DNA of 64,000 nt from Agroathelia rolfsii (GCA_018343915.1 JABRWF010000004.1:1488001-1552000); one strand, 5' to 3'. Counted from the stretch's first letter, positions 12,138 to 24,157 are shown. Made by a program: numbers and translations. The notes: a model not told the origin generated them from the letters alone.

Positions 12138-13452
12138 GACTCGCGGATGCACTAACATACTGCGAGGCCGAAACCGTCTGCGCAGAAGTCGTACTGCTTC
12201 GCGAGCGTGTACCGTAGTGGTCCGGGGTGCGGATGATGCCTGGCGAGAACACGGGATGGAGTTGTCCGCCGCTCGAGAAAGGCTGTGCGCCGCCAGCACC
12301 ACCACTACTGTTGCCATTAAGATTGACAGGGTTCTGAGAGGCTTGCGTCGGCCGCGGGGCGTATATCTGCGCATGGTGGTGATGACCGCGGCTCTCGCGC
12401 GATGAGGGAGGGCTCGTGGCTGTCGCTCCGGCTGCGACAGATGGAGTTGGTTGTGCTGATGGTGGACGGGTCGGTGCCGCCGACGATGAAACAGATGAGT
12501 GATGTTTCTGCTGTTGTACGGCCGCTTGAGAGGAGGCTGAAACTTGATGGCTGGCGCTCGACGATTTGGTTGGCGGTGCGTAGATGGAATCTCCACGGGA
12601 CCTCGACGCAGGCCGGACAGACTCCCGACCACGTGAGTCGGCCGACGAAGGAAGGGGAGGCACAGGAGGAGGAGGCACCTCAAAGGATCGAGAGGACGAC
12701 TCTCTGCGGTTCGAGTGGGACGAAGAACGAGGTCGATGGTGGTGGTGGTGGTGGTGTCCGGTGGCAGAACTTTCTGGAGGCCCGGGTGTCTTGGTGCGAC
12801 TGCTACTACCGCTACCATTACTACTGCTCTTGCGCGCCGCTTCGTCTCGCGCACGCTGACGCTCCTTGTCCTTTTCCCTCTCGCGCTCCTCAGCCTTTCT
12901 ACGGGCCCGCTCAGATATCTCAACGTCGTCCATGCGCATGGGGGGTTCGATTTCGTCATTGATGCTCTTTAGCCCTGGAGGATGCCATATCCACGGCGTC
13001 GACGGTGGTGCGGTGTCGTCGATGTGTAGATCGAGTGCGTTGGATGAGAGCGCGACGTTGTTGTAGTTTGGGTCGTTGAAACTGTCATTAGGTCGTTTGT
13101 ATTTCTGGTAAAATGGTACTGCTGCTTGTTGTTGTTGTTGCTGCTGCTGTTGGCTGCGAGCGTGATGCTGCTGGTGCTGGTGCTGGTGCTGGTGCTGGTG
13201 CTGATGCTGATGATATGGATCCTGTTGAGCTTGCTGACCATACTGTGCCCAAGACATATACCATGCAGCGGCAGGAGCCCACCAGTTGTTTGTGCCTTGG
13301 GCTGCGGCGACCGGGGCCGCAGAAGGATTATAAGCCGGGTTGGCAGACCATGAGCCCTGTCGCCATTGTTGGACTACGCTCGGATTGGCGGCCCATTGGG
13401 CGGGAACTGGCGGTGGCGGGGGCTGAGGAGGGTATTGGAAGGGAGCAGACAT
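10855..13452 (-). CDS. large low-complexity (Ser/Gln/His-rich) protein, function unknown
   Basis: An uninterrupted 865-codon frame starting MSAPFQYPPQPPPPPVPAQW. The N-terminus is Pro/Ala/Gln-rich with a (His-Gln) hexanucleotide run (13168-13213) and a Gln run beside it. A short conserved-looking block follows, TPWIWHPPGLKSINDEIEPP, then a charged helix of Glu/Arg/Lys (about residues 180-215), a run of eight His, and several hundred residues dominated by Ser with Gly, Arg and Thr, including an 11-Gln run at 12105-12138. The C-terminus holds RLPDNHRVYENVRPP and a closing FVPPPSWHDVSASSSAA block. No globular domain is recognised. The long frame in biased sequence, good start context and block structure make it a real gene; a scaffold or RNA-associated role would be a guess. 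Confidence 0.75.
12105..12138. repeat. (TTG)n trinucleotide repeat encoding poly-Gln
   Basis: Eleven uninterrupted TTG units on the plus strand, read as CAA (Gln) on the minus strand inside the 865-residue gene. The use of a pure CAA run points to slippage. Confidence 0.85.
13168..13213. repeat. (CTGGTG)n hexanucleotide microsatellite in coding sequence
   Basis: About seven to eight tandem copies of CTGGTG with CTGATG variants at the right end; on the coding minus strand this is a His-Gln dipeptide repeat. A CTG/TTG run at 13120-13150 next to it encodes Gln. Confidence 0.85.
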
Positions 13453-14425
13453 TGAAAAAGGAAGGAGGGTATAGCTGGTCGAGGACGGAACGTAGACGGT
13501 CGTCGGTGACTGTGGGTATATATATATAAATAAATAAGAACAATTGACTCACAACGATTAGTAAACAAGACACGATGCAAGGAGAGAATATTGTGGCAGG
13601 GGCCAGTGAAGAGGGGGGGGGGGGATGGGTGGGTTGAAAAGTGCTTGCTGCTTCACAAGACTAAAACGTTGCTGTAGTTGGACAAAGATGGACTGAAAAT
13701 AAAATCTGGGATGAGATGGCGGGTGCGATGGCGGCTCAGACGGGTTAGCAGTGCGATCATAGGCTCGCCGTGGGCGGGGGGGAGTGTGATAATCAAGGGG
13801 CCAGAGGGAGATGAGATGGGCGTGAAGGACGAGTCCGGCGATGAGCTCAAGACGGCAAAGGCAAGGCAGCCAAGCGTGGCCAGTAAAGAAAGACTGCTAC
13901 TGCACACTGGCCTCATGCCCACACGCCCTTTTTCGTCATCATCTTCTTCTTGTTCTTGCCCAGACAATCGTCATCATCATCATCGTCGTTGTTGTTGTGG
14001 GTTTATTGTCCTATATGGTACACCAACTGTAATACGATCGACCATTAGCTATCGACATACAGTTCATTCAATGGACAGTACCAGCGGATACATGGCTCGG
14101 GACCCTGTTTTCCATTTGCGTACGAGTGCATTGCATCTGCTGACGCAGAGTGCTGTATATGGCCATGCTGCCTATGACCATACTGCTTATGGCAGTGGGT
14201 GCAGGCTGGATGAGATCATCCTTTAATTGCTTATTGGCACTGGCACTGGCCACGCTGTGATATCAGCGAATGTGATTGCATTAATGAAACGACGATATTA
14301 TGATACTGCGTCAATATATGCACACAATTGTAACATTTGCTATTAAAACGAGAAATTATCAAGTGACGCGTCTTGCACAACTGGTCTACACAACTATAGT
14401 CTACACTGCTGTTACTTTTCTCATC
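13453..14425. other. intergenic between divergent genes, no gene seen
   Basis: About 970 bases. It contains a run of 12 G at 13613-13624, short TA repeats near 13520, and CAT/CGT microsatellite-like stretches near 13968-14000. Overlapping open frames on both strands at 13653-14226 show no domain. It probably contains the promoters for the low-complexity gene (minus) and the ribosome recycling factor gene (plus). Confidence 0.45.
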
Positions 14426-15399
14426 ATGTTCCCAGTCCTTAAAAGTACTCTCGGTCGAGGCCTCCTGTCTTCACGACAATCTCTCCCTCCAACTGCACAC
14501 CTGGCGACACTTGCAGCAGCAAGGGCAACAATTGCACCACGCCATGACTTCCTCCAACAACGCCGCTACAAATCCAAAAAATCCACCACCCAAACTGACA
14601 CACTCGTCCCGGGTTCCAAACAGCCCCTGACCGACGAAGCCTCGCTACAAGAGTACACGCGCACCGCGGAGCGCATGGCCGCCGCCCTCTCCTGGTTCCG
14701 GCGCGAATGCACGGGGTATGAGGCGCGCGCGAGCGGACGCGTCTCCCCCGCACTGCTCGACTCCGTGCGCGTCCCAAAGGGTGGCAAAGGTAAACAAGCA
14801 GGAGAACTCGTCAAGCTAGAGGAGGTTGCCACCGTTGGCGTGAAAGAGGGCACGACGTTGCTCGTCACCGCATTCGATGAGGGCGTTGAGTGAATTTCTG
14901 TTATGGTAGGGGTTATGTATCCCTGTTGTTCTGAAGATTTCTTTGTATAGAACTTGAAGGGCATCGAGGCTGCTATATATGAAGCCAAACTGCCTGGGAT
15001 TACTCCTCAACGAATAGATGCTCGTACAATCAAGATTCCCATTCCAAAGTACGTTCAACTCATATCGCCTTCTATGCATAATCACCTCTTATTAATCATC
15101 AATTAGGATGACCGTCGACGGCAGAACCGCACTCTACACCGCAGCCCAGCGCCAAGCCGAGGAAACACGTCAACAAATCCGAAAACACCACCAGGCCGCC
15201 GCTAAAAAGGGCAAATGGGAAAAACACTCGACAGAGGTCACCGAGGTTTGTTCCACCGTTTTTTTTTTTTTTTTTTTTTTTTACATATATCTCAACTGAT
15301 TGTGTCCTCTCTCAGTTCCAAAAACTAACCGATAAGCACATATCAGAAATAGATGCTGTGCTTGCCAGCTTGAAAAAAGCCACCTCGGGCGGGAGATAG
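14426..15399 (+). CDS. RRF1: mitochondrial ribosome recycling factor
   Basis: Splits post-termination ribosomes in the mitochondrial matrix together with EF-G2. The start at 14426 gives a basic, acid-free presequence of about 50 residues (MFPVLKSTLGRGLLSSRQ...). Three short introns are clear: donor at 14885 and acceptor at 14950 (TAFDEG joined to NLKGIEAAI), one ending just before 15109 (IPIPK joined to MTVDGRT), and one starting about 15246 that carries a run of 24 T (15259-15282). The family core is intact: VSPALLDSVRV, VTAFDEG.NLKGIEAAIYEA, LPGITPQRID, then the long helix RQAEETRQQIRKHHQAAAKK and the C-terminal KLTDKHISEIDAVLASLKK. About 265 residues, as expected for eukaryotic organelle RRF. 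In-frame upstream ATGs exist (14300) but would add a hydrophobic non-conserved leader. Confidence 0.92.
15259..15282. repeat. poly-T run inside an intron of the ribosome recycling factor gene
   Basis: Twenty-four consecutive T between the donor and the branch/acceptor region of the third intron, forming an extreme polypyrimidine tract. Confidence 0.9.
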
Positions 15400-15719
15400 C
15401 GCATCGCCTGCCCCCTTCACTGTTTCTATTTTAATAGAGAATCAGCTGATATACTTTTTGATTTTACCAAGAAATTATACATAATCTACCTAACGGCAAT
15501 ATAAAAAAGGTGGTTTTGTACCAAGGCTAATCTAATTAAACAGCAAGAAGAAAAAAGTAACCAAGAAAGTCGTTCTTGCGAATGAGCTACATATTGAGAG
15601 AAACAGGGTATTACGGTTTCGTGTCTATGATAACGAAGCCCATTGCCAATTATAGAAATACATACGAAGTTCTGGGAATGTCAAGAAAAAAGTGCATGTG
15701 AAATGATAATCCGTTTGCT

Positions 15720-18700
15720 CTAATGATCCAGACCAAACACTATGAAGGAAAATGGGATGAGTTAGTTTTAGAATTCAAGTTTGAAATTAACAACGTACAT
15801 CTTGCAAGTTCCCTGACACTGAGGCCTATTTTCATATCGATAACAAGAATCGTCTCTTTGAGAAGAAAATTCTTTGAAATTTTAAAAGAGAGACGACTCA
15901 CGTCCTAGTTTTTTCCCATTTCCCTCTCCGAGACTTCCGTCTGCCAAATTTTGCTTTTATGCGACATTTTCATCAGCAACTAAGATCAAGGTATATCAAG
16001 ACCCCAAAACCTCACCTTGCGCTCTTGAAGCTGCAGAATCCGATCCTCGACAGTATTCTCAATCACGAGGCGCTGGATGTGCACATCCCGCTTCTGGCCC
16101 AGCCGATGAACTCTGTCGAATGCTTGCGCCTCAATAGCGGGACTCCACCCTAAATCAAGGGAGATGACGCCTACATAGTTCATGTTCGCCACGAGTGAGT
16201 TTGGTTATATAAAATGAATAAATATAAGATGATATGACGTACGATTTGCACGAGTTAGATTAAGTCCGACACCTTCAAAAAACCGATCAGTTAGTGTTGA
16301 GACTAGAAGCATAAAAGAGGGGAGAAAAAAAAATACACACCTCCGCATTTCAGCGACATGAGCATAACACATGCTTTCTCCTTGTACATGAACGCATTCA
16401 CAGCCTCGTTGCGCTGTTCCCGAGACATGGAGCCAATGTACATTGTATGAGATAGCTTTTTCTCCTTTAAGAAATCGGATACCAAGGAGAGGCAGGAGGT
16501 CCATTGAGAGATAACAATTGTCTTGCAAAAGTTTCCATTGAATCAGCTGCACGGCTATTTTCTTTTGCAAGACCTTACCTTTTCGTCTGGATGTTCTTGA
16601 GCCCACGTTTCCAGACTCTCCATCATTTTCTGTGCAACGAGTGAGAATGCATGTCGTTGAATTGGTTAGACAGATGTGACGCACCCTCATCTTGGTAGAC
16701 GGTACGAATTTAGGCATGGGTGCATTGGAGAGGGAGCCATGGTGTCGCGGTTTGACTCTATTTGTTGCATGTTCAACCTCCTCTTCCTCTTCCTCTTCCT
16801 CCTCCTCCTCTTTCATGGCTTGCTTGATCTGTTCCTCTGCTTCTTCGTCTGAGTCAAGAATGATAGTTCTCTTTTGGAGACGTCCTTTCTTGATGACGGG
16901 ACGTTCCTCTTCTTCCTCAACCTACAAAAAAAAAAAAAACATATTAGCAAAAAGACAGGGCTACAAAAACACTCTCAAATCCTCACCTTGCTATCCGGAA
17001 CAATAAAATCAGACATGTCACTACTTTCTTCTTCCTCTTCATACATAGCAGCCTTTTGGATATGATACTTCAGTATAGCACGCCCTTTGCCCTTGTCCCA
17101 AGGTTTGATGACATCATCTTCATCGCTATCAAGTTTCGCTTCGTTTCGTCCGGCGTTCTTGGTATTGGGGCCTAGATAATCCTCTTCCTTTGGCTGGAAG
17201 GCACTACGCCGGAAAAGCTTTTTCTCAGAAATGGATGCACGACACAGAGGGCCTGAATGTAACAGCCCTTAGTCACCAAACGTATGATCAAAGAGAGAGA
17301 AGCGAAAGGAACTCACATGTGGCCTCGAGCGTGTCGTCATTCTGTGGGCTATTGATAATATCCACTAAAGCATGCCAATTAGACGTTTGGAAAATACAAA
17401 GAGAGAGGTTTGGGCTCACTGATGCATTCTCTGCAAAAGCTGTGTTCGCAGCCTGTAATTACCGCAAACTGGAAGTTTTCAAGGCAAATGGGGCATTCGT
17501 CACTGTCGTCGCTGACTATAGCATCTGGAAACTGAAGACGGCTCATTGTTGTAAGAGAGGTGCAAGTTACATGAGTGGCCGAGGACGAATACTTGCGTTT
17601 TTTTCGGCGTTTATCCGTTTCACGGAAATATCAAAGAGACTCTTCTTCACACTTGCCACAAACTCGTGTGACATCACTCGCGTTGCTCGCGCTACTTCGA
17701 ATTCATCTGCGGCGGGGTCATCCATCTCTGCATCTTTGTCCAGCATCTCGAATGAGTCGCCTCTAACCTGGGCCAGAGCGGGGTGGCAGCAGATCTGGCG
17801 TAGTCGAAGTAGAAGAACAAGGACTGTAGATAAACAAAGGACTGTGAACGACTGTTAACAATGCATTTTGGAAGGTAATCCAAACCATGAGAGTAGTTCC
17901 TAAAAAGAAGAGCCATTGATCAATAACTTCGTTTCAATCAAGAAAGAAGATTATTCACTTCAAAACTGTCCCGGCCTTCCTGAACTTGTTGAATTTCTCC
18001 TGCGACCGGGCCTCCACCTATAGGCGTAAAAATTCAATCAATTCCCCAAACAATTTTTACCAACGTAAGAAACCACCCACAGTCGTATATATATCTCGTT
18101 CTGCCTTGGAAAACTGCAGCTTATGCAACTTGACCTCCTTCGGGGGGAGCTCGATAAGCAGCTTGCCGTCCAGTTTCGAGTCCTTTTTGCGTCGCAGAAG
18201 GAACGTGTTGTAGATGTGCTGTAGGCGGCTGGTAGCAAGATCCGCTGTGAATTTTTGGTTTGAGCTTGTGATACAAAAATAATGAGAGGCGCTTGAGTTG
18301 ACTTACGTCGTCTCTTTTCAATGGATGCTATGTGGCCGTTGAATTCCTGTAAAGCAAAGAAAGCTCGGCATAATGCAAGACTCAGGTACACAGGAATGAA
18401 ACTGACTGTATATTCGTCCCATGGCCTGATCTTCAAGAAACGGATTTGACCATAAGCATCGGTGAGATTGTTGACGATGGGGGTCCTTCAAACAGGCTTG
18501 TTTTATATAAATCAAGCTGGAAAGAGGGTGTTCCGCTTACCCGGACAGACACCAACGATAGATAGCCGCCAGATCATTCACGGCACGCGAGGTTCCTAGA
18601 AGCCAGATTTAGTGGGAAAAATTGAGAGATGAGAAATCGAAAAAACACAAACGGGTATTGCGATTTCGGATCATTTGAGCTTCGTCAAGGACAATGCGGT

Positions 18701-20786
18701 ACCACTATGAAAGATGTTTGCATCTGCTAGTTCTGGTAATTTAGAGATGTAACTGTAATACCTTGCATTGGAAAAGAGGTCCCTCTGCAATTTTCATGGT
18801 CATCAGAGTGAACAAAATTGAAAACCTGGGAATGCATACTCTTTTTGCTCTTTGTTTTCTTTCTGTACACAGTCCCTGCGGCATCGGAACCATCATCACT
18901 GACAATGAAAGAAGTGCTAGCTTTGGTTTTTTTCTTTTTCTTGGATTTCTGGTCGCTTTCTTCGTCTACCCATTCTTGAGCCATCGTCTACATTGGGATA
19001 TGAGTGATTGCAGAGATAGAATGAATACTGTCTTTAAAGACCACATACAGCATAAGTGGTCAAGACAACATCGTATCTCATAAGATCTCTCGCGTTTTTA
19101 ACTCTGTTAGAGCCTGAACGGCGCGATTGAGTATTCACTCATGGCACGGTGATAAGGTGTATTGCCAACCATGATAAATATAGCAAGCCATGTTGGTTGT
19201 TGTCTTGGTCTTAATTTCCAACCTCCATTGGTCCAAAAGTGCGGTTGGAGCCACAATTAAAGTTGTTTTGCACGCTGGATCATCCGTGGGATGGAGCATC
19301 AAAGTAGCAATCCTGAGTATTGCCCACAACTCTCAGTATCATTTCGAGCTGGGGTTGAATTCGTTCGATTATGACTTACATTTGAACCGTCTAGGGTTAA
19401 TCAGTTAATTGTCAGAGAAAAGGCCGCGTCTCGCTTCAATGTGAAATATAGACGACCATACCTTGCCCAAACCCATTTCATCAGCCAAACAGCCACCCTT
19501 CAGAGGTCCGTTTTCCTTGTCGAGCATCCAAGCGACGCCAATAGCCTGATGAGGCATGAGTGTGATCTTCAAACCCGGTAACAAGTTCGTTATTTTCGCC
19601 AACTTGAGCTTATTGAGTGCATCAACGACACTGGTAGAATCAAAATGCTCCTGGTTGGCCATCTCGAGGAATTCGCGTATGCTGTGCAGAAAGTTATAGT
19701 TACATCACTTTTATTCATTTGCGGCACATAATGCATTAATGAGACGTACTCGCCGTGTGGTTTCTGTGGTCGAGATGGATTATGAGGAAGAGCATTCATG
19801 CCATCATAGTTGCCAAAGCCCTGATTCATATCATGTGCAGAATAAGGCGGATTCATAGCTGTACTGTAGTTATAACTGGTGTATGACGCTGCGTGATATG
19901 GCATTTGGGCCCCCAAGTAAAACGTATTGACATCTGAGGAATACTCGGGATACTCATATGGCATCGAGGGTTGCGAGTGTACTATAGGCTCTGACTGGTA
20001 CGGTTCAGACGGGTCATAATTGTCTGGATAGTTGTAATTTGTGAGGGAGAAATCAAGCTGGGGATCCGTATTTGTTATAGAAGGAACTGGGTCCAACACG
20101 TGTGGGCCGTCCGCGGTGTTAATTTGCATAGGAGCATCCCATGAGGAATGAGAAGGCCCTGGTTCGGACCACTCAGGTACTGTGCTAATAGATGTATTCT
20201 GGATTTCTGATTTGTATGATTCGCGGTTCAACAAAGTTTCCACGTATTCGGCTCTTTGTACTTGGGAACGAGCAATTTCATTCCTCAGGGTCACAGAGCT
20301 GAAGAAATCTATGCTACCGTTATTCGAGTTGAGTAGGGCCTGCCTCCTCGCTATTGCAGCATCCGTGTCTTCGATCAACTTGACCAGCATATCATCCGGA
20401 AGCTGTGTATGAGTGGAAGGTTTGGCCTGTGGAGAAGAGGAAATGGAGTGGACAGAGCCAGTTGTCACCGCAAACGAGGGGTCAGACGAAGCGGTGCGGC
20501 TCCTTTCTGGAGCTACTTCATCCGAAGAGGGAGTGGGGGAGCCAGCCAGTCTCGATCTCTTCGCTCTATGGAGAGGCCGAGAAGGGATAGACGAGATGTC
20601 GTCGTCCTCGTCTGAATCAAGCGTCAGGTCGATATATGCGATGGGACGTTTCTTTGGAGAGACGGTTTCTTCGTCATCGGTGCTTTGCGTCAGGTCTACC
20701 TCCACCGAGCGTCCGAACTTTGGAGGGGCCATGTTGTAGTTGATCATTGAGGGAATATGTGCTTGATTATACTCGGCATACTCCAT
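15720..20786 (-). CDS. ULS1: SNF2-family translocase with internal RING finger and SUMO-interacting motifs (ULS1-like)
   Basis: Nuclear DNA translocase and probable SUMO-targeted ubiquitin ligase. Starting at 20786, the disordered N-terminus has two hydrophobic-acidic SUMO-interacting motifs, [13 protein letters not shown] (about residue 28) and [13 protein letters not shown] (about 51). The helicase half one follows: [16 protein letters not shown], motif [11 protein letters not shown] joined across an intron to [21 protein letters not shown], and motif [12 protein letters not shown] (DEAQ, not DEAH). After WCLSGTPIVNNL a C3HC4 RING is inserted: [19 protein letters not shown], then across introns ATCPLCRAS (17530-17220). 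Half two has [25 protein letters not shown] and [11 protein letters not shown]. The end is spliced from three short exons into [29 protein letters not shown] with stop at 15720. About 15 or more introns, roughly 1,200 residues. RAD5/RAD16 are alternatives, but the SIMs favour ULS1/Rrp1-2-like. Confidence 0.88.
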
Positions 20787-21540
20787 GAGGCACAAGCTCT
20801 TAGCTACTTAATTGGGTGTGCAAGGCAGGAGTACTCCTGTGATTCCAATCTTGGGGGGTTTTATTTGTTAATTGAATTCCTTTATCGGCCAATGGGGACA
20901 CACTGATTCGTGAGCGAGTGCACAACGATTGACACGGGTGGCAGTAAGGATGTCTACACGGCTACTAGTGCGAGTGAAAATCCAATGGTAGACCCCTGAC
21001 TGGATATTGAGGCTACTTCTAGCCTGGGGAGATAGTTTTTGAAGAAAAGAGTCTAAAATTTGGGTGTTCGCCACAAGTGCCAGTGGCGAGAGAGATGGAT
21101 GTGGGAAGGCAAAGGGGAGACAACAGCCGAGACGCGCTCATAAAGGGGGCGCGTTTCGGAAGCAGTGAGACTGAACGTCTGAGTCGCGATCATAAAATGA
21201 TCACAGCTTCACAGCAAGTTAATTGTGCACAGCTAAAAACGCGGTGTGTTTTCAAGGCCCTCAATGACACGTTGAAACCGCCATGAGTACAGCAGTCAGT
21301 GAATGACTTGATGCAGAGTTCAAACAACAAACCTGATGGCGCCTTGTCATGCGGTGCCAACAAATCCGAGTCGTGCCAACTTACAGCCAGGACCAGGCAC
21401 AGCCACACGTGCTTCTTGCGGTCACCATAACTCTCACAGGCGGCGCTCTCCCCGGTTAACGTGTCCAAGTTCAGGCTGCGCTTTGACTTTGACTCGCTTT
21501 TAATTTGAGAACATACCAATTTGCCCTTGAACAGTTGATC
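20787..21540. promoter_or_regulatory. shared divergent promoter region of the ULS1-like and IES2 genes
   Basis: 754 bases between two start codons pointing away from each other. Open frames inside (20868-21519) show no protein features. No further gene fits, so the region must serve both promoters; I see no canonical TATA box close to either start. Confidence 0.5.
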
Positions 21541-22777
21541 ATGCCACCTCGACGCCGCAGAATCATCAGTGAAGATGAAGACGAGGCCGATGAAGATGAG
21601 CAGCCCGGTATGCCTAGGCCACTTGGATTGCTCTCTAGTGGATACAAACTGTATACTGTGTTCTAGCTAGCCCAGCGGCCAATATGACTCAAGATGAAGC
21701 AGAAGTGGACGAGGAGGAGGAGGAGGAGGGGGAGGAGGAGGAGGAGGGAGAGGAAGAGGAGGACGACGGAGAGGACATGAATGTGGACGATGAGGAAGAG
21801 GACGAAGAGGACGAAGAAGAGCTTGAGCAAGAGAATGTAGATGAGCTGGAGGAAGAGGAAATGGATGAAGACGCCGAAGACGAGGAAGAGGTCGACCTAT
21901 CTACACCTCATACGGCAGCCGCTGGGTCAAGTTTACGGATTAAACTCAAGCTACCCAGTGGCCCATCCAAAAGTCTGTTCCTTGGTTTTATCATGCATTA
22001 ATCCTTCCTGAAATCTGGACATCAGATATCGAGGTTGAGTCGGAAGATACACCTGCTGTTTCCCCTGGTGTTTCTGACGAGTCAGAACCTGAAGTAACAG
22101 CTTCGCGTACCCTAACAGCAAGACAGATGGCCCTGGCTTCTGGTGCAGAAGTAGAGCATGTTTCGCTTGGTGAGTGCCGACCGCCCACATTATCCTCATC
22201 CGTCGCTCATGCAAACAAACCCCAAGGTCCAACATCCCGAAAGAACCAGCTGACTGGTGCTGAGATCGCCCTAAGGCGCGAAGAAATGTTGCGCCGTCGC
22301 AAGAATCGTAGTGAAAAGAGGCTCGAGGACGAGAAAGCCGAGACAATCAACCGTCTTCTCAAGAAGCAGGCCCGTCCTCGAGCAAAGAAAGGCACTTCGA
22401 CCGCTGTCACTCCATCTGCAGCAGACACACATACTCCAAGTGAAGATGCTGAGGCCAGCAGTGAGAAGGCCGAAGTGAGTCCCGCTGAAGTTGTCATCCC
22501 ATATATGTGGAGATGGGTTTCCACTTCAAAACGGGCACAAACTGAGGGTGAAGCAGCACAAGAGGGTAGGGTCCTGGCTATCCCGATCAATGCCCCTGTG
22601 CTTGTATCCGATGCTCCTTCAGTACCCTCAGGAGACAAGAAAAAGGTTAATTGCGCCTGCCCAGTTACTCCTACCTGTGAGAACCCACCAAAGTATCGCT
22701 CAACTGTAAAACACGACTTGTGGGCTTGTTCTATGGATCATCTCAAGCAAGTCAACGCATCTCTCGTCCAAACATAA
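21541..22777 (+). CDS. IES2: INO80 chromatin-remodelling complex subunit IES2 (PAPA-1 domain)
   Basis: Subunit that stimulates the INO80 ATPase in the nucleus. It starts MPPRRRRIISEDEDEADEDE, an intron (about 21608-21667) joins this to a block of Glu/Asp of about 70 residues encoded by GAG/GAC repeats (21710-21900). After one or two further introns the PAPA-1 domain is read: NQLTGAEIALRREEMLRRRK followed by NRSEKRLEDEKAETINRLLKKQ (22236-22365), the signature of Ies2/INO80B. Then YMWRWVSTSK, and a C-terminal CACPVTPTCENPPKYRSTVK, which matches the family's closing conserved block; the stop is at 22775-22777. No HIT-type zinc finger as in human INO80B is seen, as in other fungi. It is transcribed divergently from the SNF2/RING gene. 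Confidence 0.88.
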
Positions 22778-22992
22778 CAGTTCTGTTCGTTGTTATTTCC
22801 TCTGATGCTCTGGATGTGTTATCCTCCTTCCTGATACCAGGTCTCGTTTGTGTTTATTTTTCACCCTGTACTATACGCATATATGAATTTTTACCCTGAA
22901 TCCATATAATCCCGCAGGGAGTAAGATCCGATTGAACTTGAACAGCTCTTTTTGAATTTCTTTTCTAATCCTCCAGAGTCTTCTATATAATA

Positions 22993-23627
22993 CTACTCAT
23001 ATTCCGGGTCCTTTGCTATCCATTTCCCTGATGCATCACGCTCAGTTTCGACTCTCCATTTTCGTTTGCCCACCCATTGGTCTTGCAAAAAGCCATCATA
23101 CCATCGTATATGCGTATGACCTGATCCATCAATGACATACCCAGCTACTTTAGCATCTGGCCCCAAGAATTCATGCCTGGGAATCAAAGAAGTTTGTTGA
23201 TCAGAGTTTAGAAGAAAATCATAGTGACACCGATGGTCAAATCCCACCTCTTATTTATCACTGCATCAGCATGAACGAAGTTAATCCACTTCGCACATTC
23301 CTCGTGAGGGATCTCATTGGCATAATGATTGTAAACTACCATATTGATATCCAACCCGGGATGGACGACCTTGGTGTCCTCTCCATCCCTCGCCAAATAC
23401 GATCTAGGCAGATGCAACGTTGTGCGGTTCGCCGCGATCCGTTTCATCAGAGGGTGTCGGTACACAGGCCAGGCGAACGCGCGCTGGATGTCGGTTACGG
23501 ACTTGACGATCCCCTGTCGTGCTTTTTCATCTTGTGCTGTGTCGATAACATTTTTGGGCTTCGCTGCGGGGAGTTCTGCGGGTTGCGGCTCGAACTTTAC
23601 TGTCATGTTCAATGCTTTGTCGGCCAA
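22993..23627 (-). CDS. conserved-looking protein of unknown function
   Basis: Two exons. Exon 1 starts at 23627 (or the in-frame ATG 18 codons-scale downstream, MTVKFEPQ) and ends near 23251 at a GTGGGA donor; exon 2 begins after CCCAG near 23179, joining INKR to HEFLGPDAKVAG. The protein is about 190 residues with RAFAWPVYRHPLMKRIAANR, TTLHLPRSYLARDGED, EECAKWINFVHADAVINKR and a C-terminal GHTHIRWYDGFLQDQWVGKR. It has no signal peptide or membrane segment and is rich in Trp, Tyr and His like an enzyme or binding domain, but I do not recognise the family. Real coding status is supported by the clean splice between two blocks of similar composition. It is convergent with IES2, 215 bases apart. 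Confidence 0.65.
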
Positions 23628-24157
23628 GGGTGGGAGTTATTATTCACCAGTCTTTCGTGACTGTATGCTGATTTATATAAGTTCAATCAAAAAGAATGCG
23701 TGAGTGGTGCTCACTTGCAAAAACCAAGAAGAAATATATCAAGATAAAATGAGATGGCCAAGCAGTCTTGGAAGACGGCAGAACAATACGTTCCCCAGGG
23801 ACTCTGTTAATCCAGTGGAATAAGTCTGTTCACAAAATTTTCGATCATGGTTGTTTCCGGCAGAAGCAGATCGACGTCTCAATATAGAAATATGTAACGG
23901 ATATGCGTATTTACCCAATTATACCCAACCCCTATGGACGATTATCATATCATATCCATCGATATCTTGATGAATTGGTATGTTCTTGAACGTTTGATGG
24001 CCATCAACCCCGTAATCAATCGACTTATCGATACTGACCCCGCCCCGAGGCCTAGCAGGCCTAGGTTCGATGGTATGTGGGCATAAATTGACCTTCCTCG
24101 GCATGTCTCACCCGGCGTCCATCCATGATTCCGAATTCTTAACACAATAAACAGTAT
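23628..24157. other. intergenic, no gene seen
   Basis: Upstream flank of the minus-strand unknown gene and the left border of the GH45 duplication unit. Short open frames only; no domain recognised. Confidence 0.4.

Noticed and set aside
10983..12962. Long open frames on the plus strand and a second minus-strand frame (11901-12959) across the low-complexity gene
   Set aside because: Frames opposite or beside a 2.6 kb biased, stop-poor coding sequence; compositions are Arg- or Cys-rich artefacts of the Ser/Gln codons and have no start context or domains.
13168..13213. Regular repeats that could suggest a CRISPR-like array
   Set aside because: The unit is six bases with no spacers and is coding (His-Gln); an ordinary microsatellite.
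21684..21900. Strong GAG/GAC repeat resembling satellite DNA
   Set aside because: It is in frame with IES2 and encodes the acidic stretch normal for this subunit.
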